NCBI RefSeq assembly: GCF_019219065.1
Contig: NZ_JAHUWK010000003.1
Span: forward strand, 434,001 to 498,000
DNA length: 64,000 bases
Direction of reading: 5' to 3'
Source of the DNA: Duganella sp. sic0402
GTDB taxonomy: Bacteria; Pseudomonadota; Gammaproteobacteria; Burkholderiales; Burkholderiaceae_D
Below, piece by piece: positions 9,238 through 17,870 of this stretch. The notes under the pieces are model-generated. The model worked only from the letters and a program-made list of their open reading frames with translations, did not search any database and had not been told where the DNA came from. Position numbers and translations under genes: made by a program. Numbering within the stretch: the stretch's first letter is position 1; every line of letters begins with the position of its first letter.

Positions 9238-10128
9238 TCATGCCATGCTGGCGAAGCGCGTGGGCGGCACGCCGACATGGCGGGTGAACGCCACGCTGAA
9301 GGCGCTGGCGGAGCCGTAGCCGACCTGCTCCGCCACGGCGGCGACACTGCCACGCTGCCGCAGCAGCAGCTTGGCGCGCGCCATGCGCCAGCGCAGCAGA
9401 TAGGCCATCGGCGCTACGCCGACCGCGCTGCTGAAACGTTCAAAAAAGGCCGAGCGTGACAGGGCTGCCTCCTTGGCCAGCTGTGCCACGGTCCACGGCC
9501 GTGCTGTCTCCTCATGCATGCGCCGCAGCGCCAGCGCCAGCCGTTCGTCGGCCAGGCCGCGCAGCAAGCCGGGCGAGGCGGTGACGGCGGTCGAGCGCAG
9601 CGCTTCAATCAGCAACACCTCCAGCAGATGCGACAGCACCAGCTCGCGCCCCGGCCGCAGGCTGCGAGACTCGTCCCGCAGCAGCTGCACCAGCGTCGCC
9701 AGCCGCTGCTCGCCGCGAATATGGATCAGCTCCGGCAGCAGCGCTAGCAGCAAGGCGGCGTCCGGCGAATCGAAGGCGCAGTGCCCGACCAGCAGCACCG
9801 TTTCGGCCGGACCATCGGCCACGCCCAGCCGGAAAGCGCCGTCGCCCAGCGCCAGCGGCGGCGCATCGTCAGCGGCGTCCGGCGGCGGCAGCAGGCTGGT
9901 CATCGCAAACTCGTGCGATTCAGGGATCAGCACAAAGTCGCCCTGTTCCAGTTGCAACGGCGGCTGTCCGCTGACCGTCAGCCGGCTGGCGCCTTCCAGC
10001 ACCGCGCAATAAAACGGCTGGCCGGCATGTGAACGGCGCACGCGCCAGGCGCCGGTCCCGCTGACCACCTTGGAGAATTGCGCGCGCGGCTGGAGCAAGG
10101 TGACGACTTCGGCTAGCGGATCGATCAT
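9238..10128 (-). CDS. AraC-family transcriptional regulator with cupin N-terminus
   Basis: A 296-residue regulator. The N-terminal half (about 15-190) is of the cupin_6 type (QPFYCAVLEG, LEQGDFVLIPESHEF), which is expected to bind an effector. The C-terminal 100 residues hold the two helix-turn-helix motifs of AraC proteins, ending with VGYGSASAFSVAFTRHVGV. In this subfamily the regulator commonly controls an adjacent oxidoreductase gene. Here it is flanked by an SDR gene downstream on the same strand and a second SDR gene transcribed divergently, so both are plausible targets (inference). Confidence 0.88.
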   Translation of the reverse strand: MIDPLAEVVTLLQPRAQFSKVVSGTGAWRVRRSHAGQPFYCAVLEGASRLTVSGQPPLQLEQGDFVLIPESHEFAMTSLLPPPDAADDAPPLALGDGAFRLGVADGPAETVLLVGHCAFDSPDAALLLALLPELIHIRGEQRLATLVQLLRDESRSLRPGRELVLSHLLEVLLIEALRSTAVTASPGLLRGLADERLALALRRMHEETARPWTVAQLAKEAALSRSAFFERFSSAVGVAPMAYLLRWRMARAKLLLRQRGSVAAVAEQVGYGSASAFSVAFTRHVGVPPTRFASMA

Positions 10129-10188
10129 TTCCGGACGCTTTCTAATGATACTTGGACGACTGATTATAGCTAGTCCGGCAGCGGCACA

Positions 10189-10199
10189 CTACAGTGTAG
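10189..10199. promoter_or_regulatory. Small inverted repeat between AraC and SDR genes
   Basis: CTACA-G-TGTAG is an 11-base odd palindrome, 22 bases upstream of the rightward SDR start and 60 bases upstream of the leftward regulator start. It is a candidate operator only; repeats this short can occur by chance. Confidence 0.25.
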
Positions 10200-10221
10200 G
10201 CACTCAACTCAAGGAGCTAGC

Positions 10222-10956
10222 ATGAAAACCATTTTGATTACCGGCTGTTCGTCGGGCTTTGGCCTGGAAATCGCACGCCATTTTCTGGAGCGTGACTGGA
10301 ACGTCATCGCCACCATGCGCACGCCGCGGGCGGATCTGCTACCGCCCTCGCCGCGCTTGCGCGTGCTGCCGCTGGATGTGACTGACGCCGGCAGCATCGC
10401 GCAACTGATGGCAGATGCCGGGCCGATTGATGTGCTGGTGAATAACGCCGGCATCGGTGCGCTGGGTGCGCTGGAAGGTATCGGCATAGCGACTGTGCGC
10501 GAGGTGTTCGAGACCAATGTGTTCGGCACGATCGCCATGACCCAGGCGGTGTTGCCGCAGTTCCGCCTTCGCCGCGCGGGCGTGGTGATCAATGTCACCT
10601 CCAGCGTGACCTTGAAACCGCTGCCGCTGTTGTCGGTGTACACAGGCAGCAAGGCAGCGGTGAATGCGTTTACTGAATCGCTGGCGCTGGAGCTGGCGGC
10701 CTTCGATGTGCGCGCGCACCTGGTGCTGCCGGGACGCGCACCATCCACCAGCTTCGGCGCGAATGCGAAGGAACGGCTGCAGATGCACGAGGCTTATGCG
10801 GAATTGACGGAGAATGTGTTTGCGGGATGGGCGCAGTCCACCGAGGCGGTCACGCAGGCTGGCGATGTGGCGGAAGCGGTATGGCGGGCGGCCACCGAAC
10901 CCGATGCGCCGATGCGGCTGGCGGCTGGGGCGGATGCGGTCGCACTGGCGAAGTAA
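10222..10956 (+). CDS. SDR-family oxidoreductase
   Basis: A 244-residue short-chain dehydrogenase, divergent from the AraC regulator. It shows TGCSSGFG at 7-14, NNAG at 74-77, Ser at about 127-128, and Tyr140/Lys144 in YTGSK. An AAGGAG ribosome site lies seven bases before ATG 10222. It is related to, but clearly distinct from, the SDR at 8372-9157, differing in the cofactor motif and substrate-loop region. The substrate is not inferable. It faces the ntrC gene convergently, with a strong hairpin between them. Confidence 0.88.
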   Translation: MKTILITGCSSGFGLEIARHFLERDWNVIATMRTPRADLLPPSPRLRVLPLDVTDAGSIAQLMADAGPIDVLVNNAGIGALGALEGIGIATVREVFETNVFGTIAMTQAVLPQFRLRRAGVVINVTSSVTLKPLPLLSVYTGSKAAVNAFTESLALELAAFDVRAHLVLPGRAPSTSFGANAKERLQMHEAYAELTENVFAGWAQSTEAVTQAGDVAEAVWRAATEPDAPMRLAAGADAVALAK

Positions 10957-10973
10957 CTTGTGCGGCGCAGTTT

Positions 10974-11002
10974 GCCCCGGACTGCGGCGCGCAGTCCGGG
11001 GC
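10974..11002. terminator. Strong hairpin between convergent genes
   Basis: A perfect 12-base stem (GCCCCGGACTGC / GCAGTCCGGGGC) with a five-base loop lies 17 bases after the SDR stop and 13 bases past the ntrC stop. Neither side has a T-run, so it may stall polymerase or protect 3' ends rather than act as a canonical intrinsic terminator. Confidence 0.55.
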
Positions 11003-11014
11003 CAGCGTCACCCC

Positions 11015-12520
<1,506 letters not shown>

Positions 12521-12582
12521 GTATTGTGTGGTTCCGCGAGTATCGTCAATCAAGGGACACGGTCCGCAATGCCCGCCGCGGC

Positions 12583-13695
12583 TTATGGCAACGGCAGCAA
12601 AATACGGAAATCCGTACATCCAGGCCGGCTCTCGCACTCGATCACGCCCATGTGCTGTTGCACGAAGGTCTGCGCCAAGGTCAGCCCCAGGCCACTGCCG
12701 CCCTCCCTGCCGGATACCAAAGGGTAGAAGATGCGGTCGCGGATCTGGGGTGCGATACCCGGTCCATTGTCAATGATATGCAAGTCTAATGCCAGCCCGT
12801 AACGGACCTTGGCCAGCGTGACCTGGCGCGCCACCCGCGTCTTGAAAACAATCTGCGCCTCGCCCGCTTCAATCTGCGCCGACAAGGCTTGCGCGGCGTT
12901 GTGCGCGATGTTCAGCACGGTCTGGATCAGTTGCTCCTTGTCGCCCCGGAACTCGGGAATCGACGCGTCATAATCGCGCAAGATGATCAGGCCGGATGGG
13001 AACTCGGCCAGCATCAGGCTGCGCACCCGTTCCAGCACCTCGTGGATATTCACGTCGCCGACGATGTGCGGGCGGCGGTGCGGCGCCAGCAGGCGGTCCA
13101 CCAGCGTTTGCAGCCGGTCGGCTTCCTTGATGATGACCTGGGTGTACTCGCGCAGCTGCACCGCGTGCGCGCCCGGCAGTTCCATCTCCAGCAGCTGCGC
13201 GGCGCCGCGGATGCCGCCCAGCGGGTTCTTGATTTCATGCGCCAGGTTGCGTATCAGTTCCTTGTTGACCTGGCTCTGGTCGAGGATGCGTTCCTCGCGG
13301 TCCAGCTTCAGGTGCTGCTGGTTTTCACGCAGCTCGATCAGCACGCCGCCAACAGGATCTTCAACCGCTGACACCATGCTGTGCACATGCAGCGGTTCGC
13401 GCCCACCGCGCTCCAGCGTCAGGTCCTGGCGCAGGTCGGAGAACTTGTGTTCACGCGCCTGCGCACAGATATGGTCCAGTTCTTCCGGATTGATGAACTG
13501 TGCGCTCAGCGTCTGGCGCGACAGCGCCTTCAGCGAGCTTTCCAGCAGGTTCTCGGCGGCCGCGTTGGCGTAGGCGATCTTGCCTTCGGCGTCGACCAGC
13601 ACCACGGCGGAAGCCAGCAGCTCCAGGCCCGCCAGCGCTGGCGGACGGTGGATGGCGGCGGCCGCGCGGGCCGCGATATTACTCACAATACTCAT
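12583..13695 (-). CDS. ntrB: Nitrogen regulation sensor kinase NtrB (NR(II))
   Basis: A 370-residue soluble histidine kinase with an N-terminal PAS domain (about 20-130), the H box NLAHEIKNPLGG with His154, and an HATPase domain (NIAHNAAQAL; DNGPGI; GGSGLGL). It phosphorylates or dephosphorylates NtrC under PII control (family knowledge). ATG 13695 was chosen because it starts 10 bases after the upstream DUF4124 stop and matches the family length; an in-frame start 11 codons earlier would overlap that gene. It sits between the DUF4124 gene and ntrC. Confidence 0.95.
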   Translation of the reverse strand: MSIVSNIAARAAAAIHRPPALAGLELLASAVVLVDAEGKIAYANAAAENLLESSLKALSRQTLSAQFINPEELDHICAQAREHKFSDLRQDLTLERGGREPLHVHSMVSAVEDPVGGVLIELRENQQHLKLDREERILDQSQVNKELIRNLAHEIKNPLGGIRGAAQLLEMELPGAHAVQLREYTQVIIKEADRLQTLVDRLLAPHRRPHIVGDVNIHEVLERVRSLMLAEFPSGLIILRDYDASIPEFRGDKEQLIQTVLNIAHNAAQALSAQIEAGEAQIVFKTRVARQVTLAKVRYGLALDLHIIDNGPGIAPQIRDRIFYPLVSGREGGSGLGLTLAQTFVQQHMGVIECESRPGCTDFRILLPLP

Positions 13696-13705
13696 GGCAA
13701 ACTCG

Positions 13706-14200
13706 TCATCGGATATTCGCGATCTCACGTTTCAAGGCATCGACATTTTTCTCCGAGCGGCTGATGCTGTCGCGCAGGCCGGCCACCCGTTCCTGGTACT
13801 TCGCGTAATTGCGTTCATCGCCGCGACGCTCCGCTTCGCCGCCGTTGAATTCGCGGCGCAGCTCGGCCAGTTTTTGCGTCTCGGCCCTCAGTTCATCTTC
13901 CAGTATGCCGCGCCGGTCGGCATCGCGCGCCTTTTGCTCGGCGCTGTCGACACGCGGGAAATCGCCCGGCGGCGCGACTGGCTGGGCGTTGCGCGGCGAT
14001 GGCGCCACGCGGCGCGGCGGCGCTGGAATGGCCACGCCCGGCAGATCCATCAGATCGCAATGCGGGCCACGTTTTATATCGGTCAGTTCCTTGCGGCCGT
14101 CGGCCGTGGTGCATTTGTAAATCTGCGCATGCGCTGCCGTGGCTGCGGACAGCAAGGCCAGCAACGCCAGTAACGCACTCGGTTTCAAACTTATTGTCAT
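13706..14200 (-). CDS. DUF4124 domain-containing secreted protein
   Basis: A 164-residue protein with a signal peptide ending at about AAHA-QIYKC. Residues 25-50 match the DUF4124 pattern (YKCTTADGRKELTD). A proline-rich linker and a C-terminal charged coiled coil (about 85-160) follow. DUF4124 proteins are periplasmic or envelope-associated and of unknown function. The gene is inserted between glnA and ntrB and reads into ntrB with a 10-base gap, so it is probably co-transcribed with ntrBC. Placement in a nitrogen operon is not evidence of a nitrogen role. Confidence 0.82.
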   Translation of the reverse strand: MTISLKPSALLALLALLSAATAAHAQIYKCTTADGRKELTDIKRGPHCDLMDLPGVAIPAPPRRVAPSPRNAQPVAPPGDFPRVDSAEQKARDADRRGILEDELRAETQKLAELRREFNGGEAERRGDERNYAKYQERVAGLRDSISRSEKNVDALKREIANIR

Positions 14201-14249
14201 TCGTAATCCGTGGAGGGAAACATCCTTCCCGAATATACAGCATCCAAAT

Positions 14250-14282
14250 AAAAACGCGGGGAAAGCCCTGCTCGCCCCGCGT
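14250..14282 (-). terminator. Intrinsic terminator downstream of glnA
   Basis: Read on the minus strand, an 8-base stem (ACGCGGGG / CCCCGCGT) with a 13-base loop is followed by TTTTATTT. It lies about 37 bases after the glnA stop and separates glnA from DUF4124-ntrB-ntrC. Partial read-through here would give high glnA and low ntrBC expression, as in enteric glnALG (analogy). Confidence 0.75.
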
Positions 14283-14318
14283 CTTGTGCAGCATCATCCG
14301 CGCCGCAGCGCGGAACGA

Positions 14319-15734
14319 TTACAGCGAGTAGTACATGTCGAACTCGGCAGGGTGAGTGGTCATGCGCATACGCTGCACGTCCTGCATTTTCAGTTCGATG
14401 TAAGCATCGATCATGGAATCGCTGAATACGCCGCCACGGGTCAGGAACTCGCGGTCTTTATTCAGGTTGTCCAGTGCTTCTTCCAGCGAAGCGCACACGG
14501 TTGGGATCAGTGCATCTTCTTCTGGCGGCAGGTGGTACAGGTCTTTCGACGCTGCTTCGCCTGGGTGGATCTTGTTCTGGATACCGTCCAGACCAGCCAT
14601 CAGCAGCGCTGCGAAGCACAGGTAGACGTTGGCCAGTGGATCTGGGAAGCGGGTTTCGATACGGCGGCCTTTTGGATTGGCCACGTGTGGAATACGGATC
14701 GAAGCCGAACGGTTTTTCGCCGAGTAAGCCAGTTTCACTGGCGCTTCGTAGCCTGGCACCAGGCGTTTGTACGAGTTGGTGCCTGGGTTGGTGATCGCGT
14801 TCAGTGCTTTGGCGTGCTTGATGATGCCGCCGATGTAGAACAGCGCGTCTTCCGACAGGCCGGCATAGCCGTCGCCAGCGAACAGGTTTTTGCCGTCTTT
14901 CCAGATCGACTGGTGCACGTGCATGCCCGAACCGTTGTCGCCAACGATAGGTTTTGGCATGAAGGTCGCGGTTTTGCCATAGCTGTGGGCAACGTTCCAG
15001 ACCACGTATTTCAGGTTCTGGGTCCAGTCAGCGCGCTCAACCAGGGTCGAGAACTTGGTGCCGATTTCGTTCTGGCCAGCGCCAGCCACTTCGTGGTGGT
15101 GGACTTCAACCGGGATGCCCAGCGATTCCAGGATCAGGCACATTTCCGAACGCATGTCCTGGAAGCTGTCCACTGGTGGCACTGGGAAGTAGCCGCCTTT
15201 GACGGTCGGACGGTGGCCGCTGTTGCCGCCTTCGATTTCCTTGTCGGTCGACCACGACGCTTCGTCGGAGTCCACTTTGACGAAGCAGCCGGACATATCG
15301 ATCTTCCAGCGCACGCTGTCGAAGATGAAGAATTCTGGTTCTGGGCCGAAGTAGGCGGTGTCGCCGATACCCGACGATTTCAGGTAGGCTTCAGCGCGCT
15401 TGGCGATGGAGCGTGGGTCGCGGTCATAGCCCTTGCCGTCGGCTGGCTCGATGACGTCGCATTGCATGAACAGCGTGGTCTCTTCCATGAACGGATCGAT
15501 GCGCGCGGTGTTTGGGTCCGGCAGCAGTATCATGTCCGATGCTTCAATACCTTTCCAGCCGGCGATCGAGGAACCGTCAAACGCGTGACCCGATTCGAAC
15601 TTGTCGATGTCGAAAGCCGACACTGGCACGGTGACGTGCTGTTCTTTACCACGGGTATCTGCGAAACGGAAATCAACGAATTTGACTTCGTTTTCCTGGA
15701 CCATTTTCAACACTTCTGCGGCCGTAATTGCCAT
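14319..15734 (-). CDS. glnA: Glutamine synthetase, type I
   Basis: A 471-residue GSI-beta subunit that makes glutamine from glutamate, ammonia and ATP. Seen in sequence: the beta-grasp N-terminus with FDGSSIAGW, metal/ATP-site segments ([18 protein letters not shown]), NRSASIRIP, and the adenylylation-site region DLYHLPPEE with its Tyr, which implies control by GlnE. The start ATG 15734 has an AGGAG site seven bases upstream. Upstream lie a -24/-12 promoter and tandem NtrC sites, so expression should rise under nitrogen limitation. Codon use is biased as in highly expressed genes. Confidence 0.98.
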   Translation of the reverse strand: MAITAAEVLKMVQENEVKFVDFRFADTRGKEQHVTVPVSAFDIDKFESGHAFDGSSIAGWKGIEASDMILLPDPNTARIDPFMEETTLFMQCDVIEPADGKGYDRDPRSIAKRAEAYLKSSGIGDTAYFGPEPEFFIFDSVRWKIDMSGCFVKVDSDEASWSTDKEIEGGNSGHRPTVKGGYFPVPPVDSFQDMRSEMCLILESLGIPVEVHHHEVAGAGQNEIGTKFSTLVERADWTQNLKYVVWNVAHSYGKTATFMPKPIVGDNGSGMHVHQSIWKDGKNLFAGDGYAGLSEDALFYIGGIIKHAKALNAITNPGTNSYKRLVPGYEAPVKLAYSAKNRSASIRIPHVANPKGRRIETRFPDPLANVYLCFAALLMAGLDGIQNKIHPGEAASKDLYHLPPEEDALIPTVCASLEEALDNLNKDREFLTRGGVFSDSMIDAYIELKMQDVQRMRMTTHPAEFDMYYSL

Positions 15735-15779
15735 GCGTATCTCCTAAAGGGAATATGTGGAACTCGTGAGACTTAAGTA

Positions 15780-15795
15780 AGCAGTATCCATGCCA
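15780..15795 (-). promoter_or_regulatory. Sigma-54 (-24/-12) promoter of glnA
   Basis: On the minus strand the sequence is TGGCATGGATACTGCT: GG and GC are separated by exactly 10 bases, as required for sigma-54. It lies 46 bases upstream of the glnA ATG, and the start site is predicted near 15769. Confidence 0.75.
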
Positions 15796-15825
15796 GCCCG
15801 GAACGCATTCACAGCAGATTTATCG

Positions 15826-15842
15826 CGCACTTAATTGGTGCA
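15826..15842. promoter_or_regulatory. NtrC-binding site, proximal
   Basis: CGCACT-TAATT-GGTGCA keeps the 17-base geometry of the NtrC box (TGCACC-N5-GGTGCA); the right half is perfect and the left half matches four of six. It is centred about 65 bases upstream of the predicted glnA start site. Confidence 0.65.
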
Positions 15843-15854
15843 ATTCCTGCATTT

Positions 15855-15871
15855 TGCACCTTATGGGTGCA
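15855..15871. promoter_or_regulatory. NtrC-binding site, perfect
   Basis: TGCACC-TTATG-GGTGCA has both half-sites fully matching the enteric NtrC consensus with the correct five-base spacer. Its centre lies 29 bases from the proximal site, close to three helical turns, which suits cooperative NtrC binding. Confidence 0.85.
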
Positions 15872-15893
15872 TTTTAGGATATTTTCTGAAAAG

Positions 15894-15910
15894 CGCATGG
15901 TTTTGGTGCA
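15894..15910. promoter_or_regulatory. NtrC-binding site, degenerate third copy
   Basis: CGCATG-GTTTT-GGTGCA has one perfect half and one poor half with the same 17-base geometry, centred 39 bases beyond the perfect site. It also lies just upstream of the rhodanese -10 element, so it could influence that gene. Confidence 0.4.
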
Positions 15911-15938
15911 TCGGGGTCGCGGACTCGCGCGGACGCCA

Positions 15939-15944
15939 TATAAT
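15939..15944 (+). promoter_or_regulatory. -10 element of the rhodanese gene
   Basis: A perfect TATAAT lies 28 bases before the ATG at 15973. No good -35 box is seen 16-18 bases upstream, so an activator may be needed. Confidence 0.45.
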
Positions 15945-15972
15945 AAACTTAAACCAATAACCGGAAAACCTT

Positions 15973-16431
15973 ATGAGCAAAATAGATGAGATTCTGGCGC
16001 TCGCCCGCAGCCGCAGCAAAGACTGGCCCTATGCAGGCGCGGTGACGCCGCAGGAGGCCTATGAATTGCTGGGTGCGGAAAACGCCATCAAGCTGGTCGA
16101 TGTGCGCACCAATGCCGAGCGCGATTGGGTCGGCCGGGTGGCGATACCGGAAGCCCAACATGGTGCGGTGCAATGGGCAACTTATCCAGGCGGCAACGCC
16201 AACCATGAATTTATCGAGCAATTGAATGGCATCGCACGCAAGGACCAGGTGATTTTATTCCTGTGCCGCTCCGGCGTGCGCTCGCGTGGTGCAGCCAAGC
16301 TGGCGACCGAACACGGCTACCAGCATTGCTACGACATCCTCGAAGGCTTCGAGGGCGAGAAGGACGAGCACGGCCACCGCAAGAACATCAACGGCTGGTG
16401 CCACGCCAGTCTGCCTTGGATAGGCGCTTAG
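15973..16431 (+). CDS. Rhodanese-like domain protein
   Basis: A single-domain 152-residue rhodanese with no signal peptide. The active-site loop is CRSGVRS, with the catalytic Cys, and the conserved LVDVRTNAER segment is present. Such proteins transfer sulfane sulfur to cyanide in vitro; physiological acceptors vary. It is divergent from glnA and its stop overlaps the convergent TAXI-protein stop by two bases. There is no strong Shine-Dalgarno. Confidence 0.88.
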   Translation: MSKIDEILALARSRSKDWPYAGAVTPQEAYELLGAENAIKLVDVRTNAERDWVGRVAIPEAQHGAVQWATYPGGNANHEFIEQLNGIARKDQVILFLCRSGVRSRGAAKLATEHGYQHCYDILEGFEGEKDEHGHRKNINGWCHASLPWIGA

Positions 16432-17831
16432 ACGGGGACCGCGTCCGGCGCAGTGGCGGTGGCTTCGCCGATCAGGAACATGATGCGTTTGCGCACAAAC
16501 TGTATGTGGCTGCGCAAGCCATACAAGCCATCGGCAAACGATAGCGGTATCGATACCTGATTGACCAGCTCCTCAATCTGGTCCAGCCGCTTGAGCTGTT
16601 CCTCGTACACCTGCAGGCGCGTCGCCACCGGCGCCTCTTCCACCTTCTGCTCAACCGCGCGCAGCTGTCCATACCATTTGTACACGCGCGAGCGGATACG
16701 CCACACATACAGCGGCGGTATCACTTTTGACAGCGGCAGTATCAGCGCGCCCAGCGCCACCACCAGCACCCACATGCGGTCGAAGAAATTCGCCAGCCAG
16801 AAGGTCATGTAGCGCTGCAGGAACGGCGGGCCGCTCTTGTAGAACTTGGCCGCTTCCGGATCGACCGGAATTTCGCTGTACTTGGCCGACGGGAACTGGC
16901 CCTGCTGCTGGAACCAGCCCGCGCCGCTATGGATGCCCGACGCGGCTTGCACAAACAGGTCCACCAGCGCCGGATGCAGGTCTTCACGGCCGACCAGCGT
17001 GGCGGTCGGCGCGATCAGCTTGTAATCCTCGGCCGGCAGGTTGCGGCCCAGATCGACGATGCCTTGCGGCAGCATCACATGCGTCAGGAAAGGCAGCTTG
17101 CGCGAATACGCTTCGGCCTGGTTGAAGCCGAACAGCTTGATGCCCGGCGTTTGCAGCAGCATCTGGATCAGCGGCGCTTCCGGCGCCGAGGTGAATACCA
17201 GGCCGTCGATGCGGCCTTCCAGCAGCTCCACCGTGGCCGGCGTGTTGGCCAGCGAAAAACGCTGAACCTCACCCTTCTCCACGCCATTCAGCTCCAGGAT
17301 CTGGTTGAACAAGCGTGGCGAGCCCGAACCTTTGGGGCCGTAGTTGATTTTCTTGCCGCGCAGCTCAGTCAGCTTGGTGACCGGCGGCTTGCCCTTCTCT
17401 TCGCGCAGGAACAGCCACAAAGGCTCAACGAACAGGCTGCCCAGCGAGGACAAGCCTTCACGCTCGGCCGCTTCCTCGTTGGTGGAGCCGCTCTGCACGA
17501 AAGCAATATCCACCTTGCCTTCCTTCAGATTGCGCAGGTTCTCGCTGGAGCCGGCGGACGACACCATGGTCACCTTGACGCCATGCTTGGCCAGCGCGGC
17601 GGCGTATTTCTTGCCGAATTCTTCGTAGGCGGAATTTTCCTGGCCGGTGCCAAGCCGCACCGTGCGCGGCGGCGCCGGGTCCACCAGCCAGTAAGCCAGC
17701 AGGCAGACGCCGACGATGGTCAGCACCGTTGGAGCAGCGGCAACAATCAGGTCCCGTATCGAGAACTGCGTAAATTTGAGGATCTTGGACATGTGATGGC
17801 GCATAGGTTTCATGGGCTGATACATTGCCAA
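16428..17831 (-). CDS. TAXI-family solute-binding protein, membrane-anchored
   Basis: About 467 residues (454 if ATG 17792 is used; neither start has a good ribosome site). One N-terminal transmembrane helix (about 30-50) is followed by a periplasmic TRAP-TAXI binding domain (VRLGTGQENSAYEEF, KVDIAFVQSG, about 55-330). A second transmembrane segment (about 350-375) and a cytoplasmic coiled-coil tail of about 90 residues follow. Ordinary TAXI proteins are secreted, soluble and about 320 residues long, next to a fused DctQM permease. No permease gene is nearby. The extra C-terminal anchor suggests sensing or a scaffold role rather than simple uptake (inference). Confidence 0.82.
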   Translation of the reverse strand: MAMYQPMKPMRHHMSKILKFTQFSIRDLIVAAAPTVLTIVGVCLLAYWLVDPAPPRTVRLGTGQENSAYEEFGKKYAAALAKHGVKVTMVSSAGSSENLRNLKEGKVDIAFVQSGSTNEEAAEREGLSSLGSLFVEPLWLFLREEKGKPPVTKLTELRGKKINYGPKGSGSPRLFNQILELNGVEKGEVQRFSLANTPATVELLEGRIDGLVFTSAPEAPLIQMLLQTPGIKLFGFNQAEAYSRKLPFLTHVMLPQGIVDLGRNLPAEDYKLIAPTATLVGREDLHPALVDLFVQAASGIHSGAGWFQQQGQFPSAKYSEIPVDPEAAKFYKSGPPFLQRYMTFWLANFFDRMWVLVVALGALILPLSKVIPPLYVWRIRSRVYKWYGQLRAVEQKVEEAPVATRLQVYEEQLKRLDQIEELVNQVSIPLSFADGLYGLRSHIQFVRKRIMFLIGEATATAPDAVPV

Positions 17832-17870
17832 TAAATATGAAACTATGCAAGAGGCACACGTCCGCCGAAC

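Noticed and set aside
14139..15776. 545-codon plus-strand frame opposite glnA
   Set aside because: glnA on the minus strand is unmistakable; the opposite frame is a by-product of its strong codon bias.
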